From contig JAPFFF010000008.1 of assembly GCA_039105265.1 (NCBI GenBank), positions 4,898,001 through 4,962,000 of the forward strand: 64,000 nt of DNA. The letters are read 5' to 3'. The DNA comes from Tritrichomonas musculus. Taxonomy: Eukaryota > Parabasalia > Tritrichomonadida > Tritrichomonadidae. A program made the translations under genes and the position numbers. Position 1 is the first letter of the stretch; each line of letters begins with the position of its first letter. The notes beneath the pieces are model-generated. The model searched no databases, had not been told where the DNA came from, and was given only the letters and a program-made list of their open reading frames with translations. This document shows positions 53,757-64,000 of this stretch, one piece after another.

Positions 53757-53985
53757 GATCAAATTGAAACCAACAATAACAGATTTTATGATTATTTGAA
53801 AGCTTTTTTATACATTGGAAAACATTGTAAAAAATATCATGGAAAGTTCACGACTCAAATTTGCAAAGAATACTTAAAAGAATGCTACATTATTGACTTC
53901 ATTCAGGATAATTTCGTTCCAATCACATCAAAACTTGATAAGAAACTGTTCAACAAATATTTTTACCATACTCAAAGAGAATTAA
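53757..53985 (+). pseudogene. Truncated third copy of the 183-residue ORF (C-terminal part)
   Basis: Matches the last roughly 75 codons of the 183-residue ORF, beginning at GATCAAATTGAAACC and ending at CAAAGAGAATTA. It is nearly identical to the full copies. It lies opposite in strand to the full copy of the same arm. Both breakpoints are abrupt, without flanking repeats that I could see. Confidence 0.7.
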
Positions 53986-54034
53986 CTTTAAAAAAATATT
54001 TTTCATATTTAATGTTGATTATTAATTTGTTTAC

Positions 54035-56874
54035 TTAAGAATATTTATCAAAAGATTGATCTTGGAGAATAAATCTGCATCCATATCTAATCAATTCATG
54101 CACAACAGGGCCATCAAAATTGAAACAGTAATTAGTTGAATTAACTGGAAGCAAGTTTACATTACTTAGTTGTGGATTTTTCTTCAGAATAATGCTCTTA
54201 GCATCATTTATATTCTGAACATACTTTATTAAAGAAACGGTTTGATATTTATAACTGTGTTCTGAAAGAATGAACATATTAAAAACGCAGTCAGGAGGAG
54301 GACCAATTGTAATTTCCTGACCTTCAATCATTGAAGAAACGCAAATTGGCTTTCTATTTTGAGCTTTGCAAATTCTTCGAAAAATGCATTGTGGACATCC
54401 TTTTAAATACAAGATATTAACCTTTTTTACTGGTGGATTAAGGAGTTTTGAAACGTAATTCTTTTTTCTTAATCTTTTAATTCTTGTCAACATTCTTTGG
54501 ATTGGCACATTTTTGAATAATTTAGACACTTTTTTTTCTTTTTCAAAATTAACATCAAATCCAGTTAATGCACGAAATAGAAGTGTTGAATCATTACTTG
54601 GATTATCTTGTTCAAAAAAAATAATTAATTGCTCAGAATCTCCTCCAATGCGTCTACAAAAATTGGTATCATAATTTGTAGATAAAAAATTATGCGTTTG
54701 AAAATCCCAATGAAATTGCAAAATTGAAGAAATTTGATTTTGCAAAGAGATGCTGGTATCAGAATTTGTTTTTAGATTAATAGAGCCACCAAAATCTGAT
54801 GTCATTTTATCGAATATTTCATTTGTTATTTCAGTATATTTCAAGCATTTGATAGTCTTAATTACCTTGTTTTTTAGAATTGAATTAATATCTCTGGCCA
54901 ACATTTCTGAATATTGTGCAATTGAATGTAATGGCAATTTAAAATCCCTCAGTATGAAAGGTAATCCAAAATTGGTCAAAATGTTGATATAATTGTCCAT
55001 TTCCATTCGATTTTCATATATTTGAAAACTACTTAAAACCTTTTGGGCAAAATAAGAAGCTGCTACGTCTGGTTCTGTACCAACAGTTCTATTCTTTGGC
55101 AACATTAAATTTTCCATAATTTTCATAAGAAAATAATAATATGCAGAAAAAGGATTCATAAGGCTATTGTTTTCTCTATTAATTCTATCCAATCTCATTT
55201 CATGCATTTCTATCATTTTTTCAAAAACGATGAATATATCAGAAAAAAAAGCTCTTGAAAGAGTATTTAAACCATTTCTAATTGTTGATTTAAGAAACTA
55301 ATCTTCATTTTTTATTTGAGATAAGATAAATAAAAATGAGAAAAATACACTTTGAATATATGGCTGATACCTACATACTTCATTTACTGGTAGAAAATGA
55401 ACATTTTTATATTCTTTACATATTGAAGAGAAATGTTCAAAAAGCTGATTTTGGGTTTGTAAAAAGATATCAAAATTATAGTCTCTTTGATTTAAAAAAG
55501 ACTCAAAATGCCTTAAAAGGAAAAACAATCGAGTTGAATTGCTTGTTGGAAACATTTTAATTTTTTTAATCATTTTTTGAATTTGTTCTTTACTTATATT
55601 TACATTGTCTGGTATAATACACACTGTTGAAATTGAGCAAAATATTGGATATATTTTATCAAATAGAAAAGAGAGCTCTTTGTAATTTTCATTATCAATC
55701 CCTTGAGAATCAATAAAAAAAACTGTGTTTCATCATCTATTTTTTTATTTAATTGCTCGTAAATTTGCAAAAAATGTTCAGATTGTGCTAATATTTCATT
55801 TATTTTATAAGGACCATCAATTAATATCCCTTTTGTTCTATTTTTAGTTGAATAAGCTTGATTTCCTGTTAACGTTTTAATAAAAAGAGATTTGCCACTT
55901 TCATATTGTCCGAATAACATAATCAAGATTGCTTTTCTGCCATCTTTTGGATTAAAAATAGAGTCAAATGCTTGAAAATCAACTGGATTTACATTATTCT
56001 CATCTTTATTTGGTAATTTAATGAGCTGTTTTGGTATTTTAAAAGTACATTTTTGCTTAGATCGAGTCTCAATTTTAATATAGTAGTTGATTTCATGAAA
56101 AGTAATAATTTCATATATTTTTGACTTTAATGCAGTTAAAATATCTTTGAATGTTGGTCTTAAATTTTTAACAGCATTTAAACAATCGCTAACAATGGTT
56201 TGTAAAAAAGTTGGCATTGAATTACAAATTTCAAAAGTTCTATTGTTTTTGATATTAAGTATTTCATCTTCTGAAACATCTGAAAACATTGGATTCTGTG
56301 AGAAAAGTTCATTGATAATTAAACCAAATGAATATATATCAGAAGTTTGTTCGTATTCTTCATTTCTATATAGTTCTGGCGCTTTATAATTATTTGAGAT
56401 ATCTTGATTAGTTGTTTTACCAAAACCAAAAATAATTGGCTCCTTATTTGAATCAATAAAAATATGATATGGATTTAAATTTCCATGTAATATTCGATTC
56501 ATATGAAGATATTTCATTCCCATAGTAATGCCAAGTACAATAATAAATTTTTCAGAATCTGATATATCTAAATTTGATCTAATTAAATCATTAAGAGTTT
56601 TCTCTTGAAATGGTGTTATTAATGAATATTCATTTAAATCTTTTTGACAATACAATCCGATGACATTTTGAACACATGGATGAGAACATTTAACTAATTG
56701 GTTGTATTCACTGACTAAAGATTGTGTTTGATTTGGATCATTTTTTTTGGTTTTTTTGAAAACCTGTAATGAAGTCGATTTCATGAAACCTTCATTTGAT
56801 TTAACAAAAGTAAAATCATCAAGATTTATCAATAAGCGTTCAGGAGATATATCTTCTATTTTGGGATGAGACAT
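54035..56874 (-). pseudogene. Pseudokinase fused to a GB1/RHD3-type large GTPase, broken
   Basis: From the ATG at 56,872 the kinase fold covers about residues 15-255, but HRD reads HGN (130-132) and DFG reads GFG (150-152), so it is a pseudokinase. A GTPase follows: P-loop GQYESGKS (322-329), then NRTKGILIDG, like the 'T-x-GIW' switch of GBP/atlastin. A frame change at a T8 run near 55,720 moves to a frame reading FFIDSQGIDN (G3, like LLLDTEG) and FFLLRHFESF (G4, like LRDF). An in-frame TAG at 55,298 separates a helical C-terminal region of about 420 residues, ending at 54,035. So one gene of about 946 codons carries one frameshift and one stop. Private to the right arm. Confidence 0.7.
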
Positions 56875-57419
56875 AAATCACTGATTAAAATAAACGATAA
56901 TCAAAAACAATAAAACACCTAAAGGTGAAATTTAATTCAGTTTTGACCAAAGGTGTCTTATTGTTTTAATTCAAGCGTAATACAAACTTTTTGTGATTAA
57001 AATAAGATGACCATTCAAATTTTTTTTTGTGACAAATTGATTCTTTATTCTGAAAAAAGATTTAACTTATAAAAATATTATATTTTTGATTAATAATAAA
57101 AAAATCTCTTCAAGATGAATGAGGTAAGATATCAATAAAAATTTATTTACGGATGTTTGTTTCTTTTGGTAAAAGGATTCAGAAAATAATATCAAAAAAA
57201 TGAAAATACATCTTTTTAAATAGTGTTGAAGTAAGAGCATCTTCTTTGAATGAAAATTTTTATATGCATATCAAAGATCGTAACATATAAGGTTTTAATT
57301 GATGCATATTTTTTATTTATAACTCTAGAATTACTTAAATATGAGATGAGTCAAAATCAAGTTAATTTATGTCAGATTTATAGGAAGAATTAAATATTCT
57401 ATATTATCTTTGAATATAT
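56875..57419. other. Intergenic, AT-rich
   Basis: Promoter side of the kinase-GTPase gene. No feature seen. Confidence 0.35.
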
Positions 57420-57437
57420 TGAGAAGAGTTTTTTTAG

Positions 57438-57692
57438 ATGATTGCAAATGAAGGCATCGCAAGCAAAATTCAATTTAGTACACATGAAAATCTGATAGAA
57501 GTTGCTTCTTCTATCAAATATTCTAAGAATTTGAAATTCCATGAAAAAGATAACTTCGTGAATGTTTTGGGAGTGAAAAAGGAGTTAGATCACATCAAAC
57601 CACTTCCAAAAGATATTTTTATTGCATTTGTTAAATCGCAATATGAAAATCAATCATCGGATGCAAAGAAAAAATTGAAGATTTCACTATAA
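57438..57692 (+). CDS. Unrecognised 84-residue ORF (broken in the left arm)
   Basis: ATG to TAA: polar, Lys-rich, with ENLIEVASSIKYSKN and LDHIKPLPKDIFIAFVK. The left-arm copy has an in-frame stop, so this may be a remnant that is open by chance, perhaps from the end of a longer gene. No family recognised. Confidence 0.35.
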   Translation: MIANEGIASKIQFSTHENLIEVASSIKYSKNLKFHEKDNFVNVLGVKKELDHIKPLPKDIFIAFVKSQYENQSSDAKKKLKISL

Positions 57693-58630
57693 TAAATAGC
57701 ATAAACATATTAGAATCATCAACTTATATACGTATTAATTATAAGGGACAGTGATGAATAATTGAAAAATAAAGCATCACTTGTGTAAATTCATAACTTC
57801 ATGTGTCAAATTTTGATTTTGTTTTCACACTCTTTTTGGTTATGACAGAAAGCAAAATAAAAAATAAGCAGTCATGAATTTGAAAAGTTTATTATTTATA
57901 GAAAAATGCTATTCATCATTTACCTCTACAATTTTGAGGTTTAATTATCGTGTTGGCTAATTTATTATTCTTTAAAAGCACTCATTATTATTGAATGAAA
58001 ATACTCGTGTTTTTTTTTGATCTTTTTTATTAATTATGAAACTGTAAATTATGCATCAGGAGTAAGGAATGATTCTTTTAAATGGTTTATTCTTGTTTTC
58101 AACAGTAATTTTATTCTTAATTTATTTGTTCCTTTTTTAAGAAATTTATTAAATGAATATTAAATGACTTTCAACAAATAAACTCACGGAAGCCATTCTC
58201 ATTTATTGATGTTTTATTAATTTTCAATGCTTATATTTTTATTTTTTCAGTGATGTTAAACCCAAAATGAAATATTAAATTAATAAAGCGCTTTCAATAA
58301 TTTGTTAGACATTCGAAAAAATTGTGATTTAAAAAAAAACCAATTATCTTCGAATTTCTTCTTGAATGTAATGAATGATAAAACATTCATTAATGAATTT
58401 TTTGTAGAGTAATAATGTCATTTGAAGTAATATGACTCATTTGTTCTATTTTGTTTTATTAAAACTTAAGTTGAATGGAAATTGTGATAGGCATTTGATC
58501 ATCTTTTTGAAAAAAACTTTTTAAAAAAAACTCAAAAAACGTTATTAACTTATTTCATGAAAAAAGATGAAAGGATTGTCGATGTTGTTTTTTATTTAGT
58601 ATCAGTTTTAATAAAACTCGAAATTAAAGA
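57693..58630. other. Arm sequence without a gene
   Basis: AT-rich, conserved with 42,036-43,004 of the left arm at high identity. No conserved coding frame. Confidence 0.4.
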
Positions 58631-59182
58631 TTAAATATATTTTAATTCTCTTTGAGTATGGTAAAAATATTTGTTGAACAGTTTCTTATCAAGTTTTGAT
58701 GTGATTGGAACGAAATTATCCTGAATGAAGTCAATAATGTAGCATTCTTTTAAATATTCCTTGCAAATTTGAGTCGTGAACTTTCCATGATATTTTTTAC
58801 AATGTTTTCCAATGTATAAAAAAGCTTCCAAATAATCATAAAATCTGTTATTGTTGGTTTCAATTTGATCTAATGGAAATATGTCTATTGTTTGTTTTCT
58901 TTTGATGCTCTTTGTTGTTTTCCTCTCTGAAGGATTAATATCATATTTATATGCTGGTATGTATTTCATTAATTCTTCAAATCCATTTATATCTGATCTA
59001 TTTTTCTTGTTGGTATGTTTTTTATTTCCTCTGTTCTTGTCCTCTTGATTTATTTCTGCTTCTTTTATTTCTCTTGAATTTGATTCTGTTTTAATGGTGA
59101 ATTCTTTATGCTGAGCTTTGTTTGTATTGTTAGGGTTCTCTTTGTTCGTGATTTCATTTTCTTTTTGGTTCTGATATAGCAT
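58631..59182 (-). CDS. Unrecognised 183-residue protein, right copy
   Basis: Encodes the same protein sequence as the left-arm ORF. By eye, the DNA is almost identical too (one synonymous change noticed), while the adjacent non-coding DNA shows more changes. The likely promoter phrase CTCAAAAAGTTGC (reverse of GCAACTTTTTGAG) is kept about 70 bp upstream. Confidence 0.6.
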   Translation of the reverse strand: MLYQNQKENEITNKENPNNTNKAQHKEFTIKTESNSREIKEAEINQEDKNRGNKKHTNKKNRSDINGFEELMKYIPAYKYDINPSERKTTKSIKRKQTIDIFPLDQIETNNNRFYDYLEAFLYIGKHCKKYHGKFTTQICKEYLKECYIIDFIQDNFVPITSKLDKKLFNKYFYHTQRELKYI

Positions 59183-59620
59183 AATTCAAATGTTAAATGA
59201 AACCGTTTTTATTAATATTTTTTGAATTTTAAATTTAATCTTCCCTCAAAAAGTTGCTAGTAAATTCTTTCAATTCTCAAAAATTCAATTAAATAAAATA
59301 AAAATTTTATTTCATTCATTATCTGTTATTAGTTAAATTATTCATTTATCTTAATTAAAATATAATTTATATGATTAAATTGTTATATAAATATGTGAAT
59401 AAAATTAATGATTTAATTATACAATGAATAAAAAATTAGAGTTTAAAAAAAATCATTAGACGATATATACATTGAATGTTAATTCAAAAAGTTTACCAAA
59501 TAAAAGCGATCAATAAAATTATTCATTATATAACCAATACGATACATATTATTATAATATTGTTTTGTTCTCATTTCATTCCAGTTGAAGATTGCAAATT
59601 TAATTAAAAAGAATTTTATT

Positions 59621-60382
59621 GGGAAATCGTAATCGCCCGTATTCGTAATCGCCCGTGGCGGTTTAGGTCAATATTGACCTTGTATCGTACCATAGAAAAA
59701 AAAGTCTGGAACTTTTTTGCACTTTTGCAAAAAAAAGCATGGGTAGCTACCCATGCTTTTTTTTTTTTTTTGCAAATGGTTTTTTCTATATAAAAAAAAA
59801 AAAAAAATATAAACGGAATATTTTTTTTAGTCTAAAATCGATATTATTATGAGCCTTGGCTTATAAACAAGAAAGGACAAATATTTTATATGCTAATAAA
59901 AGTTCTATTGATTACTTTATAACAAAGAAAATCAAAGTTTTAATCTAAATATTATATGAATATTTTATATTGTGTAAACAAATGCACAATCCAAAGGCAT
60001 AAAAATAAATATGAAACCGTATTACTCAAAATTAATTAATTACCTTTTAACTTTAAAAGTATATGATTTCCAATATCAATGAAATTGGCGAAAAGTTGGA
60101 ATTTACGTAATTATATACATCAAAATAATAAAATGATGGTATTAAAAATATTTGCGCTTTCTTGTTTATATGCGAATGCTCATAATAATATCGATTTTAG
60201 ACTATAAAAAAATATTCCGTTTATATTTTTTTTTATATAGAAAAAACCATGAGTAGCTACCCATGCTTTTTTTTGCAAAAGTGCAAAAAAGTTCCAGACT
60301 TTTTTTTCTATGGTACGATACAAGGTCAATATTGACCTAAACCGCCACGGGCGATTACGAATACGGGCGATTACGATTTCCC
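59621..60382. mobile_element. MULE-like foldback element with 9-bp target duplication
   Basis: 762 bp bounded by GGGAAATCGTAATCGCCCG and its reverse complement. AATTTTATT occurs on both sides (59,612-59,620 and 60,383-60,391), and the left arm has the uninterrupted site. The inverted repeats run about 230 bp and contain a tandem CGTAATCGCCCGT motif and the modules GGTCAATATTGACC, TGTATCGTAC, CTTTTTTGCACTTTTGC and GTAGCTAC shared with the elements at 1,272-2,508. The 9-bp duplication and long TIRs fit MULEs. No ORF. Confidence 0.8.
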
Positions 60383-60391
60383 AATTTTATT

Positions 60392-61433
60392 TAAAATCTT
60401 ATTTTACCTTAACCTTAGAAATGAAGCTTTTATATTTATCATTTGAATTTATATTGTGAACATTATGAGATATTTCATTTTCACATCATAATATTAATGC
60501 TATGTCATTTGTTGATATATATCATTTTCATCATGATAGTTTTGTATAAGAATAATCAGCCTTTTGATATTAGTAATGCGTATTTGACAATATTTAATAA
60601 TGAAATTTGGTAATTTTTTATTTTTTCAAAAAACATATTTCCATATTTCAAAATATTGAAACAAGGTCTTGTGAATTAAATACAATTCAACAATAATGTT
60701 TTTTAAAGAATATGCTTATTAATTTTAAATTTAAAAATTGGATTATTGATCAAATATAAAATAATAGATTCTAAATTTGTTTTTCAAAGCACTTAAATGA
60801 TTTTACATTGGTATTTTCTAATATCACTGAGCTCATCATAAAAATCTATGAAAAAAAAATACAAATTGAAAGAGTACTTTTTTTTCTTTCTTTCAAATAA
60901 CAAGAAATAAAAACAAAATCGAAAATAATTATTCATCAATATAAGTGCTAGTATAATTATGAAGCCATTATCATATTAATCATCGAATGCCATGCCCAAA
61001 TTGTTGTTTTAATTAAGGTAAAAAAATCCAAATGAAATTTCAATTGAAAAAGCAATTCTGAAAAAAAACTTGAAACAATGATTTTTATTGAAAGATGAGT
61101 AATTTCTTATAATAATGTGCATTCAATAAAGTTTCATTTTCCATTTTAAAAATATATGAAAAAGAATCAATTCAACAAGACCTGAGCATCCACAAAACAA
61201 ATTCAATTCTCTTTTATACTCTTTATCAAAGATTTTAAAAAGTGATTGATATCTCATTGTAGTTTTCAATATTCATAATCAAATGACATGATTTGTAAAA
61301 GATTTTGGTTTGCTCCATCCATTTCAAAATAAAGACAAATCACAAAAACAATGACTAAACTTTCAATATGTATTGAAATTTTATAAGAAAACCCAACAAA
61401 TTTGCAGGAAGAATTTCTGTTTTTATAGAAAGA
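60392..61433. other. Arm sequence without a gene
   Basis: Corresponds to 36,118-37,030 of the left arm with indels; an extra stretch of about 150 bp near 61,020-61,200 is seen only here. No gene. Confidence 0.4.
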
Positions 61434-61617
61434 TTACAGAAGATCAGTCACATGTGGATCTATTCCATTAACTTCAATAGAACATTCATTAATTATATTT
61501 TCTTCATCAACAAAAATAATTTCTATATTTCTATTATTTGATGTTTCATAAACAATTAATTCTGAATTTCCTTTCAAAATTTTATTTTTTTTTTATTTAT
61601 GTCACGCCTAGCAAACA
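61434..61617 (-). pseudogene. Right copy of the short conserved ORF fragment
   Basis: Counterpart of 35,929-36,117. The A-run after GACATAAATAA has a different length, which shifts the frame; downstream the protein reads the same with one change (NECSIEVN for HECSIEVN). Confidence 0.3.
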
Positions 61618-61921
61618 CATTTGAATCAACTGAATTATGAATGATACTCTTTATTAAAATTATTAATCTGATAAAGTTCAACCCATATTCGACATTTCAT
61701 ATATATTCTTGGAAAACAAGGATTTAAAAATGGTTGTGAAATACAAATTATATCTCAAAATCAAAAAACTCTATTTTCAATTATTGTATATTATTGAAAC
61801 GACACCGCATATGGCATTTTAATTAAACTTTCAATCTCAATTTTCAACAGTATTGTAAACTAAAAGATCAAATTTGAATTGGCCACTCAGACTAAAAATT
61901 GAATATTTATTTTTGATGAGT

Positions 61922-61956
<35 letters not shown>

Positions 61957-62000
61957 AAAGTCAGTATTTCACTTTCAATTTTTTTAACATAAGTTCCACT

Positions 62001-62196
62001 TGTTTCTCAACAATGAATACCAAATATTTGTATATCATTATATGAAATGCAATAAATGCATTGAATTTCAAATTTGTATACAGATAAGTTATTCGCCTTA
62101 TCTTCTTTATGTTTTATTTTATATTATTAATACCAATATGATTTTTAATAACTGAGATTTAAAGAAGAATTTAGTTTAGTAAAAATTTTGGATTCA
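62001..62196. other. Gap outside the palindrome
   Basis: AT-rich 3' side of the dual-kinase gene; nothing recognised. Confidence 0.35.
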
Positions 62197-64000
62197 TTAT
62201 ATTCCAAGATGCCTTTTAATTTCTGGAATTTTATCATTGATTCCATTGATCAACATGAAATTATTTTTGACAATCAGATCCAATAACTCACTGAAACTTG
62301 GACGATTTTTAGGTGATGTTGCCCAACATTTTTTAATAATTGACCTGGATAAATCATTGATTGTTGGTGGCAAATCTAATGATTCATAAGATGTTCTTAC
62401 ACTGAATGGAGGTAATTTTCCTTTTGTACAAATGAAATACAAAACGACGCCAAATGCAAAAACATCAATTTTTTCATCATATTCCTCTTCGTTGATGAGT
62501 TCAGGAGCCATATACATGAGTGTTCCAACGCCACGTGTCAATGAACTATCAAGATCCATTCTTCTTGATATACCAAAATCAATAATTTTAACATGATTAA
62601 AACTATCAATGAGAATGTTTGATACTTTCACATCACGATGCATAATATTATTCTTATGAACATATTTCATTGTTGAGACAATCTCGTAGATAATTGCTAC
62701 AAGAATATAATCATTAAACTTATTTTGAATTGCGTACTCAAGATCGTGCTCGCAGTATTCAAAAAGCATAACAGGCATATTGTGTTCATCTCCAAGAAAC
62801 AAGCCACACGCTTTGATTATGTTTGGATGATTTAATGATTGGATGATTTCAAACTCGTTAATAAAATGATGCATTGCTTCAAAATTTGCATAGCTTCCTT
62901 TTTTCATGATTTTCAGGCACAGATGACCATTACCTGTAATGCAATTTTCAACTTTGTAACAGGATGAAACTGCACCTTCTCCTATTATAACACTGTGTCT
63001 TAAAAGCTTCTCAAGTAATTCAGAATCAAAAATGAAAAATTCATTACTATTACTAGTGGAAACTTCTGTTTTCTTGGAAACTTTATTTTCTGAACTAAAT
63101 TTTGGCCTCTTAAAACTAGACTCTTGCTTCTTAGAACTAGACTCTTGCTTCTTAGAACTAGACTCTTGCTTCTTAGAACTAGACTCTTGCTTCTTAGAAC
63201 TAGACTCTTGCTTCTTAGAACTAGACTCTTGCTTCTTTGGCTTGGAATTTTCTGTTTTCAATTGTAAATTTTCTGTTTTAAATTTCGAATTTTCTGTTTT
63301 CAATTGTGAATTTTCTGTTTTCAATTGTGAATTTTCTGTTTTCAACTGTGAATTTTCTGTTTTCAATTGTGAATTTTCTGTTTTCAAATGCGAATTTTCT
63401 GCTTTTAATTGCTGAATTTCTTTTGCCTGCTTTGACTGATCGGTCAAAAGATTTTTGTTAGCAGTTGCTAATTTTTCATTATTGCTGACCAAAGTTTCAA
63501 TTCTGGATTTTTGTGACTCGTTTTCTTCACTCAATTGCTGAATTTCTCTTTCTAATTCAGCGTTTTGTTTGTGTAGCTCTTCAATTGGATCAGTTGTTTC
63601 GGTGATATCTTCAATATAGAGATCGACTTCGTCTTCATCAACGCCATCTAGAAAGTAGCTCCTATTTCTGTTTGTGAGTTTATTAAATATTTCTTTGAAT
63701 GTGGGACGATCATTTGGGTCTTTTGACCAGCATTGCTCAATCAATTCTTGCATCTCTTTTTTCACAGGATATTTGAATTCTGGACGAAGGTTCTTTTTGA
63801 CAACATTCCTTTGAAATTGCGATTTTTTCATTTCACCATTCTGTAACTCTGGATAAGGAAACAGATCTGTAACGATTTCATACATGAGAATACCAAATGA
63901 ATAAACATCGGCTTTTCTATCATATTCATCTTCTTCAATGATTTCAGGGGCCATGTAAATTAATGTACCAGCAAATTGAGTTTGACTTTTTGAATGTCCC
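62197..64000 (-). CDS. Protein with two kinase domains joined by a repetitive coiled coil (5' end outside window)
   Basis: The frame is open to the window edge, so the start is missing. The visible part begins in the activation segment of a first kinase (QFAGTLIYMAPEI, ADVYSFGILMYEIVTD, DRPTFKEIF). A long coiled coil follows, with about seven LKTENSQ heptads and about six KKQESSS heptads, both encoded by 21-bp tandem repeats (63,105-63,420). A second complete kinase then shows GEGAVSSCYKVE, a beta3 Lys in LCLKIMKKG, HRDVKVSNILI and DFGISRR, and ends in FSELLDLIVKN. Both lobes look TKL-like and catalytically competent where visible. The heptad-length DNA repeats suggest the coil changes length by slippage. 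Probably cytosolic; substrates unknown. Confidence 0.85.
   Translation of the reverse strand, partial: GHSKSQTQFAGTLIYMAPEIIEEDEYDRKADVYSFGILMYEIVTDLFPYPELQNGEMKKSQFQRNVVKKNLRPEFKYPVKKEMQELIEQCWSKDPNDRPTFKEIFNKLTNRNRSYFLDGVDEDEVDLYIEDITETTDPIEELHKQNAELEREIQQLSEENESQKSRIETLVSNNEKLATANKNLLTDQSKQAKEIQQLKAENSHLKTENSQLKTENSQLKTENSQLKTENSQLKTENSKFKTENLQLKTENSKPKKQESSSKKQESSSKKQESSSKKQESSSKKQESSSKKQESSFKRPKFSSENKVSKKTEVSTSNSNEFFIFDSELLEKLLRHSVIIGEGAVSSCYKVENCITGNGHLCLKIMKKGSYANFEAMHHFINEFEIIQSLNHPNIIKACGLFLGDEHNMPVMLFEYCEHDLEYAIQNKFNDYILVAIIYEIVSTMKYVHKNNIMHRDVKVSNILIDSFNHVKIIDFGISRRMDLDSSLTRGVGTLMYMAPELINEEEYDEKIDVFAFGVVLYFICTKGKLPPFSVRTSYESLDLPPTINDLSRSIIKKCWATSPKNRPSFSELLDLIVKNNFMLINGINDKIPEIKRHLGI

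Larger units (their letters stand above)
57420..62000 (-). repeat. Right arm, outer segment, of the giant inverted repeat
   Basis: Reverse-complement match to 35,554-43,267. It lacks the 4.06-kb transposon but keeps its empty site (59,556-59,562), and carries a private MULE-like element at 59,621-60,382. Confidence 0.85.

Noticed and set aside
35554-62000. Polinton/Maverick interpretation of the large inverted repeat
   Set aside because: None of the expected polymerase, integrase, packaging ATPase, protease or capsid genes is present, and the arms are far too long for the terminal repeats of that group.
35554-62000. Assembly artefact (false mirror) for the palindrome
   Set aside because: The arms differ by substitutions, homopolymer lengths and private insertions with target duplications, and the centre is unique.
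63032-63415. 127-codon plus-strand ORF with CFLELDS and VFNCEFS repeats
   Set aside because: It is the antisense shadow of the 21-bp heptad repeats of the dual-kinase gene.
63105-63420. CRISPR-like array
   Set aside because: The 21-bp units are contiguous, without spacers, and encode coiled-coil heptads in frame.

Overview
The window is AT-rich nuclear DNA from a unicellular eukaryote and fits a parabasalid, most likely a trichomonad of the Tritrichomonas/Trichomonas kind. The reasons are gene content and style: intron-poor genes, a BEACH/WD40/FYVE giant, a calpain with a charged tail, many divergent TKL-like kinases and kinase fusions, and a dense load of DNA transposons and short inverted-repeat elements. 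The species is inferred from style, not read directly.

Layout. 1-5,100 is repeat-rich: a pair of foldback elements joined by a tract of 80 T, a broken MULE-type zinc-finger fragment, a GC-rich hairpin island and a decayed gene. 5,115-24,472 is a host gene block: calpain-like protease, SAMHD1-like HD hydrolase, a likely eIF3j subunit, a small membrane protein, an 8-kb BEACH protein, an RCC1-like protein, a WNK/NRBP-like pseudokinase and an M1 aminopeptidase. 24,590-31,010 holds pogo/Tigger-like and other transposase genes and fragments. 31,328-33,381 has a type I membrane protein interrupted by one stop, and a PAQR/HlyIII-family membrane protein. Two mariner-like miniature elements follow.

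35,554-62,000 is the most unusual part: a very large interrupted palindrome. Two arms carry the same sequence in opposite orientation around a unique centre (46,542-51,118) that holds a kinase-Rab fusion pseudogene, tRNA-Lys and another decayed gene. Each arm carries an unrecognised 183-residue ORF and a HAD phosphatase gene that stay almost identical while the surrounding DNA has drifted. Each arm also holds private insertions, and the other arm often preserves the empty site, so target duplications can be read exactly: 7 bp for a 4.06-kb transposase element in the left arm, 9 bp for a MULE-like element in the right arm. A third insertion (8 bp, hAT-like) is resolved by a tandem duplicate beside it.

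The 4.06-kb element is the best candidate for something undescribed. A DDE-like transposase candidate gene lies between two apparently identical 961-bp direct repeats, and each repeat is itself bounded by a perfect 18-bp inverted repeat. This is an LTR-like or IS-composite-like architecture around a DNA transposase.

A recurring theme is kinase-GTPase fusion (kinase-Rab at 47,430-49,091; pseudokinase-GB1/RHD3-type GTPase at 54,035-56,874), both broken by stops or a frameshift, plus a gene with two kinase domains at the right edge. Several otherwise intact reading frames lack an in-frame ATG where their N-terminus should be (18,242; 33,381; 49,091; 49,946), which points to hidden 5' introns, non-AUG starts or decay.
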